Positions 7,553 through 14,142 of a DNA stretch of 17,991 bases are shown piece after piece. Location of the stretch: NCBI GenBank assembly GCA_036276235.1, contig DATBDZ010000352.1, positions 1 to 17,991 of the forward strand, given 5' to 3'. Under the pieces are notes generated by a model. It was not told where the DNA came from. It did no database searches and worked only from the letters and a program-made list of their open reading frames with translations. How positions within the stretch are numbered: the first letter of the stretch is position 1; each line of letters begins with the position of its first letter. Origin of the DNA: JANWHF01 sp036276235. GTDB taxonomy: Bacteria; Planctomycetota; Phycisphaerae; Tepidisphaerales; Tepidisphaeraceae. Both the position numbers and the translations under genes were made by a program.

Positions 7553-8253
7553 CACACACCGCCCAGATACAGGACCTGACCGGTAACAAAATCGCTTTCA
7601 CGCCGGAGGAAAAAGTCGGTGACATTGGAGATGTCGCGCATGACGCCGAAGCGATTGATTGCCTGCCGCGCCAGCAGGGATTGCATCTTTGCCTGCGGAA
7701 CCGATCGAATCAGGTCGGTCTGAACCGGCGTGGGCCCGACGGCGTTCACAGTAATCCCCAGCGGCGCCAACTCACGGGCCAGCACGCGCGTCAGCGACTC
7801 CACCGCCGCCTTCGAAGCGGCATAAATGGATTCGCCTTCGAGATTGAGCGGCGTGGCGACGGTCGCGAAATTCACGATACGTCCATACCGCGCGCGCTGC
7901 ATCAGCTTCGCCGCCTCGCGGCAAAAGAGGAAGGTTCCGATCACGTTGGTATTGAAAATCCGCTGGACGGTTGTCAGCGGCGTCAGCAGGATGTGATTCA
8001 TGCTGGCGATGCCGGCATTGTTAAGCAATCCACCGACGCCGCCAAATCGCTTTTGCAGGTCAAACATCATTTGTTTGACGCCCGCCTCGTCGGCTACGTC
8101 CAAACAATAGTGGACATAGCGGTCGTGACGAAGGTCTGATTCTTCACGGCTGCATCCGGCCACCGTCCACCCCTGCTCCAGATAATACTCAGAAAGATAA
8201 CGCCCGATCCCCTTGCGGGTCCCCGTAATGACCAATACTTGTTCTGCTCCCAT
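7552..8253 (-). CDS. Short-chain dehydrogenase/reductase (FabG-like)
   Basis: A 233-residue classical SDR. The cofactor site is TGTRKGIG (10-17), the structural NNAG motif is at 78-81, and the catalytic YxxxK is Y144/K148 in SIYAASKAA. The usual catalytic serine, 13 residues before the tyrosine, is threonine here (T131 in NFATVA). The C-terminal TGQVLYLGG is the usual FabG-type ending. It begins 8 bp after the carrier-protein stop and is coupled to the ligase by TGATG. The likely job is reduction of a beta-keto group on a carrier-bound acyl chain, or oxidation of a sugar hydroxyl. The first fits the neighbours better. Confidence 0.85.
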   Translation of the reverse strand: MGAEQVLVITGTRKGIGRYLSEYYLEQGWTVAGCSREESDLRHDRYVHYCLDVADEAGVKQMMFDLQKRFGGVGGLLNNAGIASMNHILLTPLTTVQRIFNTNVIGTFLFCREAAKLMQRARYGRIVNFATVATPLNLEGESIYAASKAAVESLTRVLARELAPLGITVNAVGPTPVQTDLIRSVPQAKMQSLLARQAINRFGVMRDISNVTDFFLRRESDFVTGQVLYLGGV

Positions 8254-8261
8254 TGGGTCGC

Positions 8262-8558
8262 CTAGGCGTTAGCCAGTGAAAGGACGTAGTCGGCCAGAGT
8301 ATCGATGGTGCGAAAGGGACTGTTTCGTTGCGACATGGCCTTTTCATCGGCCAGCGTGACCGCGATTCCAAACTGCTCGGCGATTCGCTGCTCGACGCCC
8401 ACGATGACATTCACCAGTCCCAGAGAATCCAGGATGCTGGCCGAGCCAAACAGCGCCGTTTCCGGGCGCTTCTGCACCTGGCGATCGGGCGGCCGGGTCT
8501 GATTGACCTCGTCGATCGTAGCGTAGATCAGTTCCAGAACCGAAGGTTTTTCAAGCAT
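8262..8558 (-). CDS. Acyl carrier protein
   Basis: A small acidic helical protein (98 residues from ATG 8558). The phosphopantetheine attachment motif is SILDSLGLVNVIVGVE, with the serine of DSL at residue 45. Helix III is followed by a typical ending (TIDTLADYVLSLA). Residues about 55-85 are longer than in FabD/FabF-pathway ACP, which suits a dedicated carrier. An in-frame TTG at 8576 would add six residues, and neither start has a strong ribosome site. It is the first gene of the operon and so the probable carrier for the ligase, reductase and acyltransferase that follow. Confidence 0.85.
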   Translation of the reverse strand: MLEKPSVLELIYATIDEVNQTRPPDRQVQKRPETALFGSASILDSLGLVNVIVGVEQRIAEQFGIAVTLADEKAMSQRNSPFRTIDTLADYVLSLANA

Positions 8559-8607
8559 TGCCGCGCCCGTCCGCAAGTCGCTTTATCCGAAATTCAACAA
8601 CCCAATT

Positions 8608-8636
8608 GATGTATCGGCTGGGCGATACCATGTCAA
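8608..8636 (-). promoter_or_regulatory. Candidate promoter of the acyl-carrier operon
   Basis: On the minus strand a perfect -35 box TTGACA (8631-8636) is followed by a 17-bp spacer and TACATC (8608-8613), a partial match to TATAAT. Transcription would begin near 8601, about 43 bases before the carrier-protein ATG. The octamer CCCAATTG occurs on both sides, at 8601-8608 and 8642-8649, exactly 41 bp apart. Confidence 0.45.
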
Positions 8637-8666
8637 ATCAGCCCAATTGTTCGCGGTATTTCGTGG

Positions 8667-8696
8667 TTGCAGGCGTCTGCCGCTTGCGCTTACGAT
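8667..8696 (+). promoter_or_regulatory. Weak candidate promoter for the superoxide dismutase gene
   Basis: TTGCAG (8667-8672), an 18-bp spacer and TACGAT (8691-8696) give a partial sigma-70-like pattern about 70 bases before the sodC-like ATG. Both hexamers are imperfect, so this is tentative. Confidence 0.25.
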
Positions 8697-8768
8697 CAAT
8701 GGCCGCGAACCGGCCCGCCTGGGCGCTGGCCGGCTGCTCGCGATACCCCAACTCTCGGAGGAACCACC

Positions 8769-9308
8769 ATGCGTCGTTTTTTTATGTTTACCGCGGTCGC
8801 GGTTTTGGCGGCGGGCTTTGGCTTCAACGCGCGTTTGATGGCGGCCGATGCGCCGACTGCAAAGGCAACCATCGAAGGCGCCGGCGACAACAAGGGCAAG
8901 ATTAAGGGCACCGTCACGTTCACGCAGGAAGGTAATGGCGTGAAGGTCGTCGCTGAAATCGAAGGCCTCAAGCCTGGCAAGCACGGCTTCCATATCCATG
9001 ACAAAGCCGATCTGAGCGCGCCCGATCTCTCCAGCGCCGGCGGCCACTGGAACCCCGATGGCCACAAGCACGGCGGGCCCAACGACGCCGAGCATCATGC
9101 CGGCGACATGGGCAACATCACCGCCGACGCCAGCGGCAAGGCTCATCTGGAACTCATGATGCCCGGCATAACCGTGAGCGGCGACAAGGGCGTCGTCGGC
9201 CACTCGGTCATCATTCATGAAAACGAGGACGATCTGAAGTCCCAAACCCCGACGCCGGGCAATGCCGGAAAGCGGATTGCGGGAGGAGCGATTACGGCCG
9301 CCAAGTGA
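8769..9308 (+). CDS. sodC: Exported Cu/Zn superoxide dismutase lacking the disulfide cysteines
   Basis: Cu/Zn superoxide dismutase disproportionates superoxide outside the cytoplasm. The 179-residue protein starts with a signal peptide (about 1-25). Metal ligands appear complete: H75 and H77 (GFHIH), bridging H93 (GGHWNP), H101 (HGGP), H110 and D113 (HHAGDMGN), and H150 (VIIHE). The active-site arginine is R169 in GNAGKRIAGG. Both disulfide cysteines are gone: leucine 82 stands where GDC is usual, and glycine 172 where ACG is usual. The mature protein contains no cysteine at all. The ATG at 8769 is chosen over upstream in-frame codons because GGAGGA lies 6 bases before it. It is divergent from the acyl-carrier operon. 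Confidence 0.88.
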   Translation: MRRFFMFTAVAVLAAGFGFNARLMAADAPTAKATIEGAGDNKGKIKGTVTFTQEGNGVKVVAEIEGLKPGKHGFHIHDKADLSAPDLSSAGGHWNPDGHKHGGPNDAEHHAGDMGNITADASGKAHLELMMPGITVSGDKGVVGHSVIIHENEDDLKSQTPTPGNAGKRIAGGAITAAK

Positions 9309-9338
9309 TGCATCCGCCAACTTCGGCGATTGAAACGC

Positions 9339-9389
9339 AAAACGTGAAACGTGACGGGAACGTAGAACAACCGTCACGTTTCACGTTTT
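9339..9389. terminator. Perfect 19-bp hairpin between convergent sodC and DinB-like gene
   Basis: AAAACGTGAAACGTGACGG (9339-9357) is exactly complementary to 9371-9389, with a 13-base loop. Each arm holds tandem ACGTGA-type units, and one more ACGTTTCA unit follows the right arm. Placed between the stops at 9308 and 9425, it could end transcription from both sides, although there is no long T run. It shares the design of the other tandem-armed palindromes here. Confidence 0.65.
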
Positions 9390-9424
9390 CACGTTTCATC
9401 AACCGAGTGTAACGGCGACGGCGT

Positions 9425-9892
9425 CTACTTCTTCCCCATCATTTTCTTAAGCAAATACATCTCCCCCTGATGCCCCGCCTCGTCGTGCAGGCCGTGGAGG
9501 ATGCTGTAGCGGAGCGTGCGGTTTTTCTGCTGATCCACGACCTTCGCAAGCTGCGGCTCAGTTAGCGGACGGATGGCGGCGGTCAGCCGCTCAAGTTGAT
9601 CGCGCAGGGCGGCAGTCACTTCCACAACGCTCGGCCATTGCGTCACCGTCGCCGGCTTGCTCGTCCAACTGAATTTGTCGAACCACCCCTGCGGATAAGC
9701 CGGCGGCTTTCCAGTAGCCGCTGAATTGCCCAAGTGCTCCACCACAATCAGCGCATGACCGGCATTCCAGAGAATCGAATTATTCAACCCCGGCGCGGCA
9801 AACCGCGCTTGCTCGTCAGTGAGCCCTTCAAGCAGCCGCAGGGTTTTGCCGCGGATTTCATTAGCGAGCAGAATGAGAGTTTCGTCCGGCAT
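9425..9892 (-). CDS. DinB-superfamily (four-helix) putative metal-binding protein
   Basis: A 155-residue helical protein of the DinB/YfiT superfamily, which includes thiol transferases and many uncharacterised metal proteins. The first-helix LWNAGHALIVVEH (41-53) carries H46. The last helix carries HGLHDEAGHQGEMYLLKKM (133-151). In many members the ligands are H-x3-H in this helix. Here the pair is H136 and H141, or Asp137 with H141 at the usual spacing. The ATG at 9892 has AAGGAG upstream. It is a single gene convergent with sodC. The name comes from the fold and does not imply DNA polymerase IV. Substrate unknown. Confidence 0.7.
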   Translation of the reverse strand: MPDETLILLANEIRGKTLRLLEGLTDEQARFAAPGLNNSILWNAGHALIVVEHLGNSAATGKPPAYPQGWFDKFSWTSKPATVTQWPSVVEVTAALRDQLERLTAAIRPLTEPQLAKVVDQQKNRTLRYSILHGLHDEAGHQGEMYLLKKMMGKK

Positions 9893-9960
9893 AGTGATGT
9901 CTCCTTTTTTTGGATCGGTGATTGTAGAGGCGCGGATCGGGATTGGAAGGGACGGAATGG

Positions 9961-10123
9961 GTTTCGGAAGGAGGGTTCAGGGTTCGGGGTTCAGGGTTCA
10001 GTTTCGGAAGGAGGGTTCAGGGTTCAGGGTTCAGTGAGGAGTCGGCCTCGGTCTCTCCTGAACGCTCTCTGGCCCCCGAATCCTCCTCGGTCTTTCCTGA
10101 ACCCTGAACCCCGAACCCTCCCT
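9961..10123. repeat. GGTTCAG-type palindromic repeat upstream of the helicase
   Basis: A second, reverse-oriented copy of the element found in moeA. The main copy is 10011-10122. Before it, 9961-10000 and 10001-10034 form a tandem duplication, each starting GTTTCGGAAGGAGGGTTCAG. Arms are GGGTTCA units against GAACCCT units. The helicase reading frame stays open through it back to 9734, but the protein starts downstream at 10169. Confidence 0.88.
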
Positions 10124-10153
10124 GCCCCTTTGTCCCCCGGCACATCAACGTGT

Positions 10154-10159
10154 TATCAT
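10154..10159 (+). promoter_or_regulatory. Candidate -10 box for the helicase gene
   Basis: TATCAT lies 9 bases before the ATG at 10169, with no Shine-Dalgarno sequence between. If used, the transcript would be leaderless or nearly so. No good -35 box is visible; the region upstream is the repeat. Confidence 0.3.
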
Positions 10160-10168
10160 TCCCTAACA

Positions 10169-12940
10169 ATGCCCACCTGCGCGAACGATATCCTCGGTCG
10201 AAACGGCGCCATCGCGCGGCGTCTGGGGGACCGCTACGAATTTCGTCCGCAGCAGCTAGAGATGGCCTCGGCCGTCGAAGACGCGCTTAACACCGGCAAC
10301 CATCTCATGGTGGAAGCGGGAACGGGCGTCGGTAAATCGTTTGCCTATCTCCTGCCCGCGATCGATTTCGCGGTGAAGCAAAAGAAACGCGTCGTCATCT
10401 CGACGCACACGATCTCGCTTCAGGAGCAACTGATCGAGAAGGATATCCCGCTGCTACAGGCGGTTTACCCGGATGAATTCACGGCGGTATTGATCAAAGG
10501 GCGCAGCAACTACCTCTGCAAACGCCGACTCGAGCAGACGCGCGGGCGGCAGGGGATGCTCTTCGAACAGCAGAAACAACTCGAATCACTCTGGACGATC
10601 GAAGAATGGGCCGGCCGCACGACGGATGGCTCATTGGCGGATCTTCCGAGCCTGCCGGACCCCAGCGTCTGGGATAAAGTGTGCGCCGAGCATGGGAATT
10701 GCCTCGGAAAGAAATGCCGCTTTTATGAAGATTGCTTCTGGCAATCAGCCAAGCGGCGGATGTACAGCGGCACGCTGCTGGTCACCAATCACGCGCTCTT
10801 CTTTTCCGATCTGGCGCTGCGAGCCGCCGGCGTGAATTATCTGCCCAAATATGATGCCGTCATTTTGGATGAAGCGCACACGGTTGAAGACGTCGCCGGC
10901 AGTCACTTCGGATTGTCCGTCAGCGAGTACGGCGTTCGCTATCAGCTTCGGGCGCTGTTCGACATCCGCCGCGGCAAAGGGATGCTCAGCACGCACGGCG
11001 CCAAAGCCAACGACGCGATCCAGGATGTGGTCGATCTGCACGACCTGAGCGATGAATTTTTCGAGAGCTGCCTGCAATGGCAGGACCAGAGCGGCCGCAC
11101 CAACGGCCGCATACAGCAGGCGAATTTCGTGGAGAATACTCTCTCCCCCAAGCTCCGCGCCCTGAGCCTGCACCTCAAGGCGATGCTCGTCGGGATGGAA
11201 GACGAGGAGGAGATGAGCGAGATTTCGAGCCATGCCGAAAAAGCCGGGAATCTCGCGCAGACGCTGGAAGCGATCATAGGTCATGGGCTTCCCGAGGCCG
11301 TCTATTGGATGGACAAATCCGGCACAGCCCAGCAAAGAAAGATCAGTCTGCACGCCGCCCCGGTGAACATCGCCGCGGGGTTGAAGATGCATTTGTTTGA
11401 GAAGGTGCGCAGCGTGGTGATGACGAGTGCGACGTTGTGTACGGGGAAGGGCGGGGAAAAGACAAAAGTCGCGAGTCCGGTGGCAATGCCACAACGTGGC
11501 ACGGGTTTTCAACCCGTGCAAGCGGCGTCGTCTAACGGAAACATCAATATTCGCGAAGGTGCTTATCTTCCACACTGGACGCGCAACGGAAGCATTTACT
11601 CCATTACATTCCGGCTCGTAGATTCATTACCCGCGCACGTTCTTGAGGAATGGAAAGCCGAGCGACAAAGAATCCATGACCTCGCCAAACAACAATCCAG
11701 GCCGCTTACAGGAGAGGAAACCAGACATCTCGAAAAACTCTATTCCACGAAGGTGGAGAGGTTTCTCGATGCAGGACACGGTTCCTGCTGGCTGCGCAAC
11801 GAAGCGATTGCAAAGCTTGTCGCTCAATCGCTCGCGCACTTCGACAAGCAACGCTATCAGTTACTTGCATGGTGCATCATGCCAAACCATGTGCATGTGG
11901 TTGTACAACCATGCGAGGGCGTTCATTTGTCCGGCATTTTGCACTCCTGGAAGCGGCACAGCGCCCGAGAGGCAAATCTACTGTTACATCGAACCGGAGA
12001 TTTCTGGCAGGCCGAATCCTACGATCACTTAATCCGTGATCGCGATGAGTTCTTTCATGCGGTTGATTACCTGTGGAAGAATCCGGAATCTGCGGGGTTG
12101 GTGAATTGGAAATGGCGGGGACGAGATGAACAGCGCATCGCAGAGATTGTGGATGGCTCGAGCGAGGGGCGCCGTTCGCACGGGTTGAAAACCCGTGCCA
12201 CAATGGAGCAGCCCGGCGCGCCGTTGCCGGTAAGTGCATCACCCTCTCAGAATGCTTCGGGCTTCGACTATTTCCGCACGCGCCTTGGCGTACCCGATTG
12301 CCGCACGTTGCAGCTTGGGTCGCCTTTTGATTACTCGACGCAGGCGACGCTTTATCTGGAGACGCAGCTTCCGGAGCCGACCGATACTCGCCTGTTTCTG
12401 CCGGCGGCTTGCGAGAAGATTCTGCACTATCTCAAGCAAACTGAAGGCGGCGCGTTTGTTCTCTTTACCAGCTATAAGATGCTGATCGAAGCCGCCAATC
12501 GGCTGAAGGAGCAGCTCGATGAGCTTGGGTATCCGATTCTTGTGCAGGGCCAGGGCGCGCCGCGAAAGGTGTTGCTGGAGCGGTTTCGGAACACGGAGAA
12601 TGCGGTGCTGTTTGGCACCGGCAGCTTCTGGCAGGGGATCGACGTGCAGGGGGACAAGCTGCGAAATGTGATCATCGTCAAGCTGCCGTTCGCGGTGCCC
12701 GATGAGCCGATCATCGAAGCGCGGCTCGACACCATCAAACAAAACGGCGGCAACCCGTTCATGGACTATTCTGTCCCCGAGGCGATCATCAAGCTAAAGC
12801 AAGGTTTCGGCCGCCTTATCCGCAGCAAGACCGATTCGGGGATCGTGGTGATTCTCGACAGCCGCGTGAAATCGAAGCGGTACGGGAAGTTGTTTCTCGA
12901 TGCGCTGCCGGAGTGCCGGCGAGGTGTTGCGTCGGAGTGA
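10169..12940 (+). CDS. dinG: DinG/XPD-type Fe-S helicase with an in-frame inserted REP-associated transposase
   Basis: A 923-residue superfamily 2 helicase. Walker A is VEAGTGVGKS (48-57). Iron-sulfur cysteines are C117, C178, C183 and C189, with the late spacing expected for DinG, plus an extra C172. The DEAH box is 234-237 and motif III is SAT 420-422. Domain 2 resumes at FDYFRTRLG (699-707), with FGTGSFWQGID later and motif VI QGFGRLIR (878-885). Between SAT and FDYF lies a foreign block of about 270 residues: a Y1 (HUH) transposase with HVH 574-576 in PNHVHVV and the probable nucleophile Y618 in ESYDHLIRD. The frame is open throughout and every helicase motif is intact. The first family residue is near the ATG at 10169; earlier codons translate the upstream repeat. 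Confidence 0.9.
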   Translation: MPTCANDILGRNGAIARRLGDRYEFRPQQLEMASAVEDALNTGNHLMVEAGTGVGKSFAYLLPAIDFAVKQKKRVVISTHTISLQEQLIEKDIPLLQAVYPDEFTAVLIKGRSNYLCKRRLEQTRGRQGMLFEQQKQLESLWTIEEWAGRTTDGSLADLPSLPDPSVWDKVCAEHGNCLGKKCRFYEDCFWQSAKRRMYSGTLLVTNHALFFSDLALRAAGVNYLPKYDAVILDEAHTVEDVAGSHFGLSVSEYGVRYQLRALFDIRRGKGMLSTHGAKANDAIQDVVDLHDLSDEFFESCLQWQDQSGRTNGRIQQANFVENTLSPKLRALSLHLKAMLVGMEDEEEMSEISSHAEKAGNLAQTLEAIIGHGLPEAVYWMDKSGTAQQRKISLHAAPVNIAAGLKMHLFEKVRSVVMTSATLCTGKGGEKTKVASPVAMPQRGTGFQPVQAASSNGNINIREGAYLPHWTRNGSIYSITFRLVDSLPAHVLEEWKAERQRIHDLAKQQSRPLTGEETRHLEKLYSTKVERFLDAGHGSCWLRNEAIAKLVAQSLAHFDKQRYQLLAWCIMPNHVHVVVQPCEGVHLSGILHSWKRHSAREANLLLHRTGDFWQAESYDHLIRDRDEFFHAVDYLWKNPESAGLVNWKWRGRDEQRIAEIVDGSSEGRRSHGLKTRATMEQPGAPLPVSASPSQNASGFDYFRTRLGVPDCRTLQLGSPFDYSTQATLYLETQLPEPTDTRLFLPAACEKILHYLKQTEGGAFVLFTSYKMLIEAANRLKEQLDELGYPILVQGQGAPRKVLLERFRNTENAVLFGTGSFWQGIDVQGDKLRNVIIVKLPFAVPDEPIIEARLDTIKQNGGNPFMDYSVPEAIIKLKQGFGRLIRSKTDSGIVVILDSRVKSKRYGKLFLDALPECRRGVASE
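11497..11520 (+). repeat. Left REP palindrome of the RAYT element
   Basis: The core GCACGGGTTTTCAACCCGTGC (11499-11519) folds into a 9-bp stem with a 3-base loop, and a smaller palindrome GTGGCAATGCCAC (11480-11492) lies just before it. It is the inverted partner of 12178-12204. It is translated in the helicase frame as part of GTGFQPVQ. Confidence 0.9.
12178..12204 (-). repeat. Right REP palindrome of the RAYT element
   Basis: The core GCACGGGTTGAAAACCCGTGC (12178-12198) is followed by CACAAT. Over 24 bases it is the exact reverse complement of the left copy. It is translated as SHGLKTRAT in the helicase frame. Confidence 0.9.
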
Positions 12941-12942
12941 AC

Positions 12943-13020
12943 TGTCATGCTGAGGTACTCCGAAGCATCTGGCCGACTCGCGTAAATGGGCCAGATGCTT
13001 CGGAGTACGTCAGCATGACA
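12943..13020. repeat. MITE-like 32-bp inverted repeat, complete copy
   Basis: Arms 12943-12974 and 12989-13020 are complementary at 31 of 32 positions around a 14-base spacer. It begins 2 bases after the helicase stop, so it could also act as a terminator. The arm recurs at the right end of the window (17967-17991). No coding content. Confidence 0.9.
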
Positions 13021-13063
13021 TTCGTCTTCAGGCTCAAAGGAATTAAATAGCCGGGCCTTGCTT

Positions 13064-13100
13064 CAACCCACAACCAACAACCAACAACCCACAAACCAAA
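13064..13100 (+). repeat. CAACC/CAACAAC microrepeat before the gene at 13102
   Basis: CAACCCACAACCAACAACC and further CAACAAC/CACAAACC units run right up to the ATG at 13102. It has the look of slippage-grown sequence. It occupies the place where a ribosome site would be expected, and none is visible. Confidence 0.7.
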
Positions 13101-13101
13101 A

Positions 13102-14067
13102 ATGTTCGGCAACCAAACAGGCTGGATCATCTCAATTCCTCTCGCACTGGCGATGATTTGGGGGCTCGTGTGGTCGTCCACGCCGATGCAGACGACCAAG
13201 CCGACGAACGATCCGATCGTCAGCATCGCGCTGGCGCCGATCAAGCTCGATAGCTCGGGGCTGAAGATCAAAACGCCGGATGCTCGCGATGCTGGCCTGA
13301 TCTATCGCGAAGCCATCATCGATTATCTGGTCAATCGAGATCTTTATCAGGATTTTCACCGCCGGCCGGCGCTGGCGAAGCTTCCTTCACTGCCGGCGAT
13401 CGATGGAATCGTGAAAGCCGGCGGTTGCTCATCGGCGGACATCTTCCGCAGCCGGCCCAAAGACCTGATCAACTATCGCGCGGAGTTTCCCGAGGTGGAT
13501 GCGCTCACTGCGTTGGCGAACATGACGATCGCCGCCGGGCTGCTTTACAAAAGCGATCTGGATTACGACAAGGCGCGGACTTACATCAATGCCGGATTTG
13601 AGCTGGGCCGCAAAATGTTCGACGAGCGGCTGACGTTTGTCGAAATGGGCGCGGGACTTGGCTTGATGCAGGGTGGTGCTTCGGCCTTACAGGCGCTTGC
13701 CAAAGACAAGGGCGAAACAGGTCTATCCGAGCCGGCGGCACAGTTTGCCAAAGACGCTCAAGCCACCGCCACGAAGCTGATCGATTGCTACAAGATCATC
13801 GGCGGCATCGACGAAACATATTATGGCCGCTATTCCGGCGACATCTTCAAGATCGCCACCAGTCCCACGGCCGATCCGATGTGGCGGGTCGAAGCGCTCA
13901 AGCACATCGGGCATTACCAATACAGCTCGGTGAGCAAGGTCGATCAGATCTACGCCAAGCGGCTTCTGCAAAAGATGGCCGCCGATTCGACGCTGGATCC
14001 AATCGTAAAAACTGCGGCTGTCGCAGCGAGAGATCTGAGTTTGGAAGAACATCGGAATACGCGATGA
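13102..14067 (+). CDS. Membrane-anchored protein of unknown function
   Basis: A 321-residue protein I do not recognise. One N-terminal hydrophobic helix (about 7-25, rich in I, L, A and W) would anchor it with the rest outside the cytoplasm; it could also be an uncleaved signal. The remainder is mostly helical. Stretches such as ALTALANMTIAAGLLYKSDLDYDKARTY suggest a repeat-like, TPR-type helical hairpin arrangement, as does the C-terminal AADSTLDPIVKTAAVAARD. Cysteines occur only near 109 and 229. The ATG follows the CAACC microrepeat with no ribosome site. The stop lies 2 bases before the 32-bp inverted repeat at 14070. Confidence 0.6.
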   Translation: MFGNQTGWIISIPLALAMIWGLVWSSTPMQTTKPTNDPIVSIALAPIKLDSSGLKIKTPDARDAGLIYREAIIDYLVNRDLYQDFHRRPALAKLPSLPAIDGIVKAGGCSSADIFRSRPKDLINYRAEFPEVDALTALANMTIAAGLLYKSDLDYDKARTYINAGFELGRKMFDERLTFVEMGAGLGLMQGGASALQALAKDKGETGLSEPAAQFAKDAQATATKLIDCYKIIGGIDETYYGRYSGDIFKIATSPTADPMWRVEALKHIGHYQYSSVSKVDQIYAKRLLQKMAADSTLDPIVKTAAVAARDLSLEEHRNTR

Positions 14068-14069
14068 GA

Positions 14070-14142
14070 AGTAGTCAGAAGGCAGTAGTCAGAAGGCAGA
14101 ACAGATGTTTTTCTGCCTTCTGACTACTGCCTTCTGACTACT
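14070..14142. repeat. Perfect 32-bp inverted repeat made of doubled 16-mers
   Basis: Arms 14070-14101 and 14111-14142 are perfectly complementary around a 9-base loop. Each arm is a near-exact doubling of AGTAGTCAGAAGGCAG. It lies between two convergent genes and supplies the stop codon (14138-14140) of the minus-strand one. It could act as a bidirectional terminator. Confidence 0.92.

Larger units (their letters stand above)
11480..12204 (+). mobile_element. REP-associated tyrosine transposase (RAYT) element inside the helicase gene
   Basis: This is a Y1-type transposase unit bounded by inverted REP palindromes (11497-11520 and 12178-12204). The coding part shows YLPHWTRNGSIYSITFRLVDSLP, then CIMPNHVHVVVQP, GDFWQAESYDHLIRD and LWKNPESAGLVNWKW, the ordered landmarks of RAYT proteins. 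These enzymes are single-strand HUH transposases that act on REP hairpins. Its frame is that of the helicase. It has neither a private stop nor an obligatory private start, although an in-frame ATG at 11486 is available. Base composition looks more A/T-rich than the surrounding helicase, which fits later arrival. Exact insertion borders cannot be fixed without relatives. Confidence 0.88.

Noticed and set aside
9734..10168. Helicase N-terminal extension of 145 codons
   Set aside because: It translates antisense DinB-like sequence and the GGTTCAG repeat. The helicase family starts near the ATG at 10169.
11443..12262. Intein inside the helicase
   Set aside because: There is no splicing-type first Cys/Ser block and no terminal His-Asn before a Cys/Ser/Thr. 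The content is instead an HUH transposase with REP ends.
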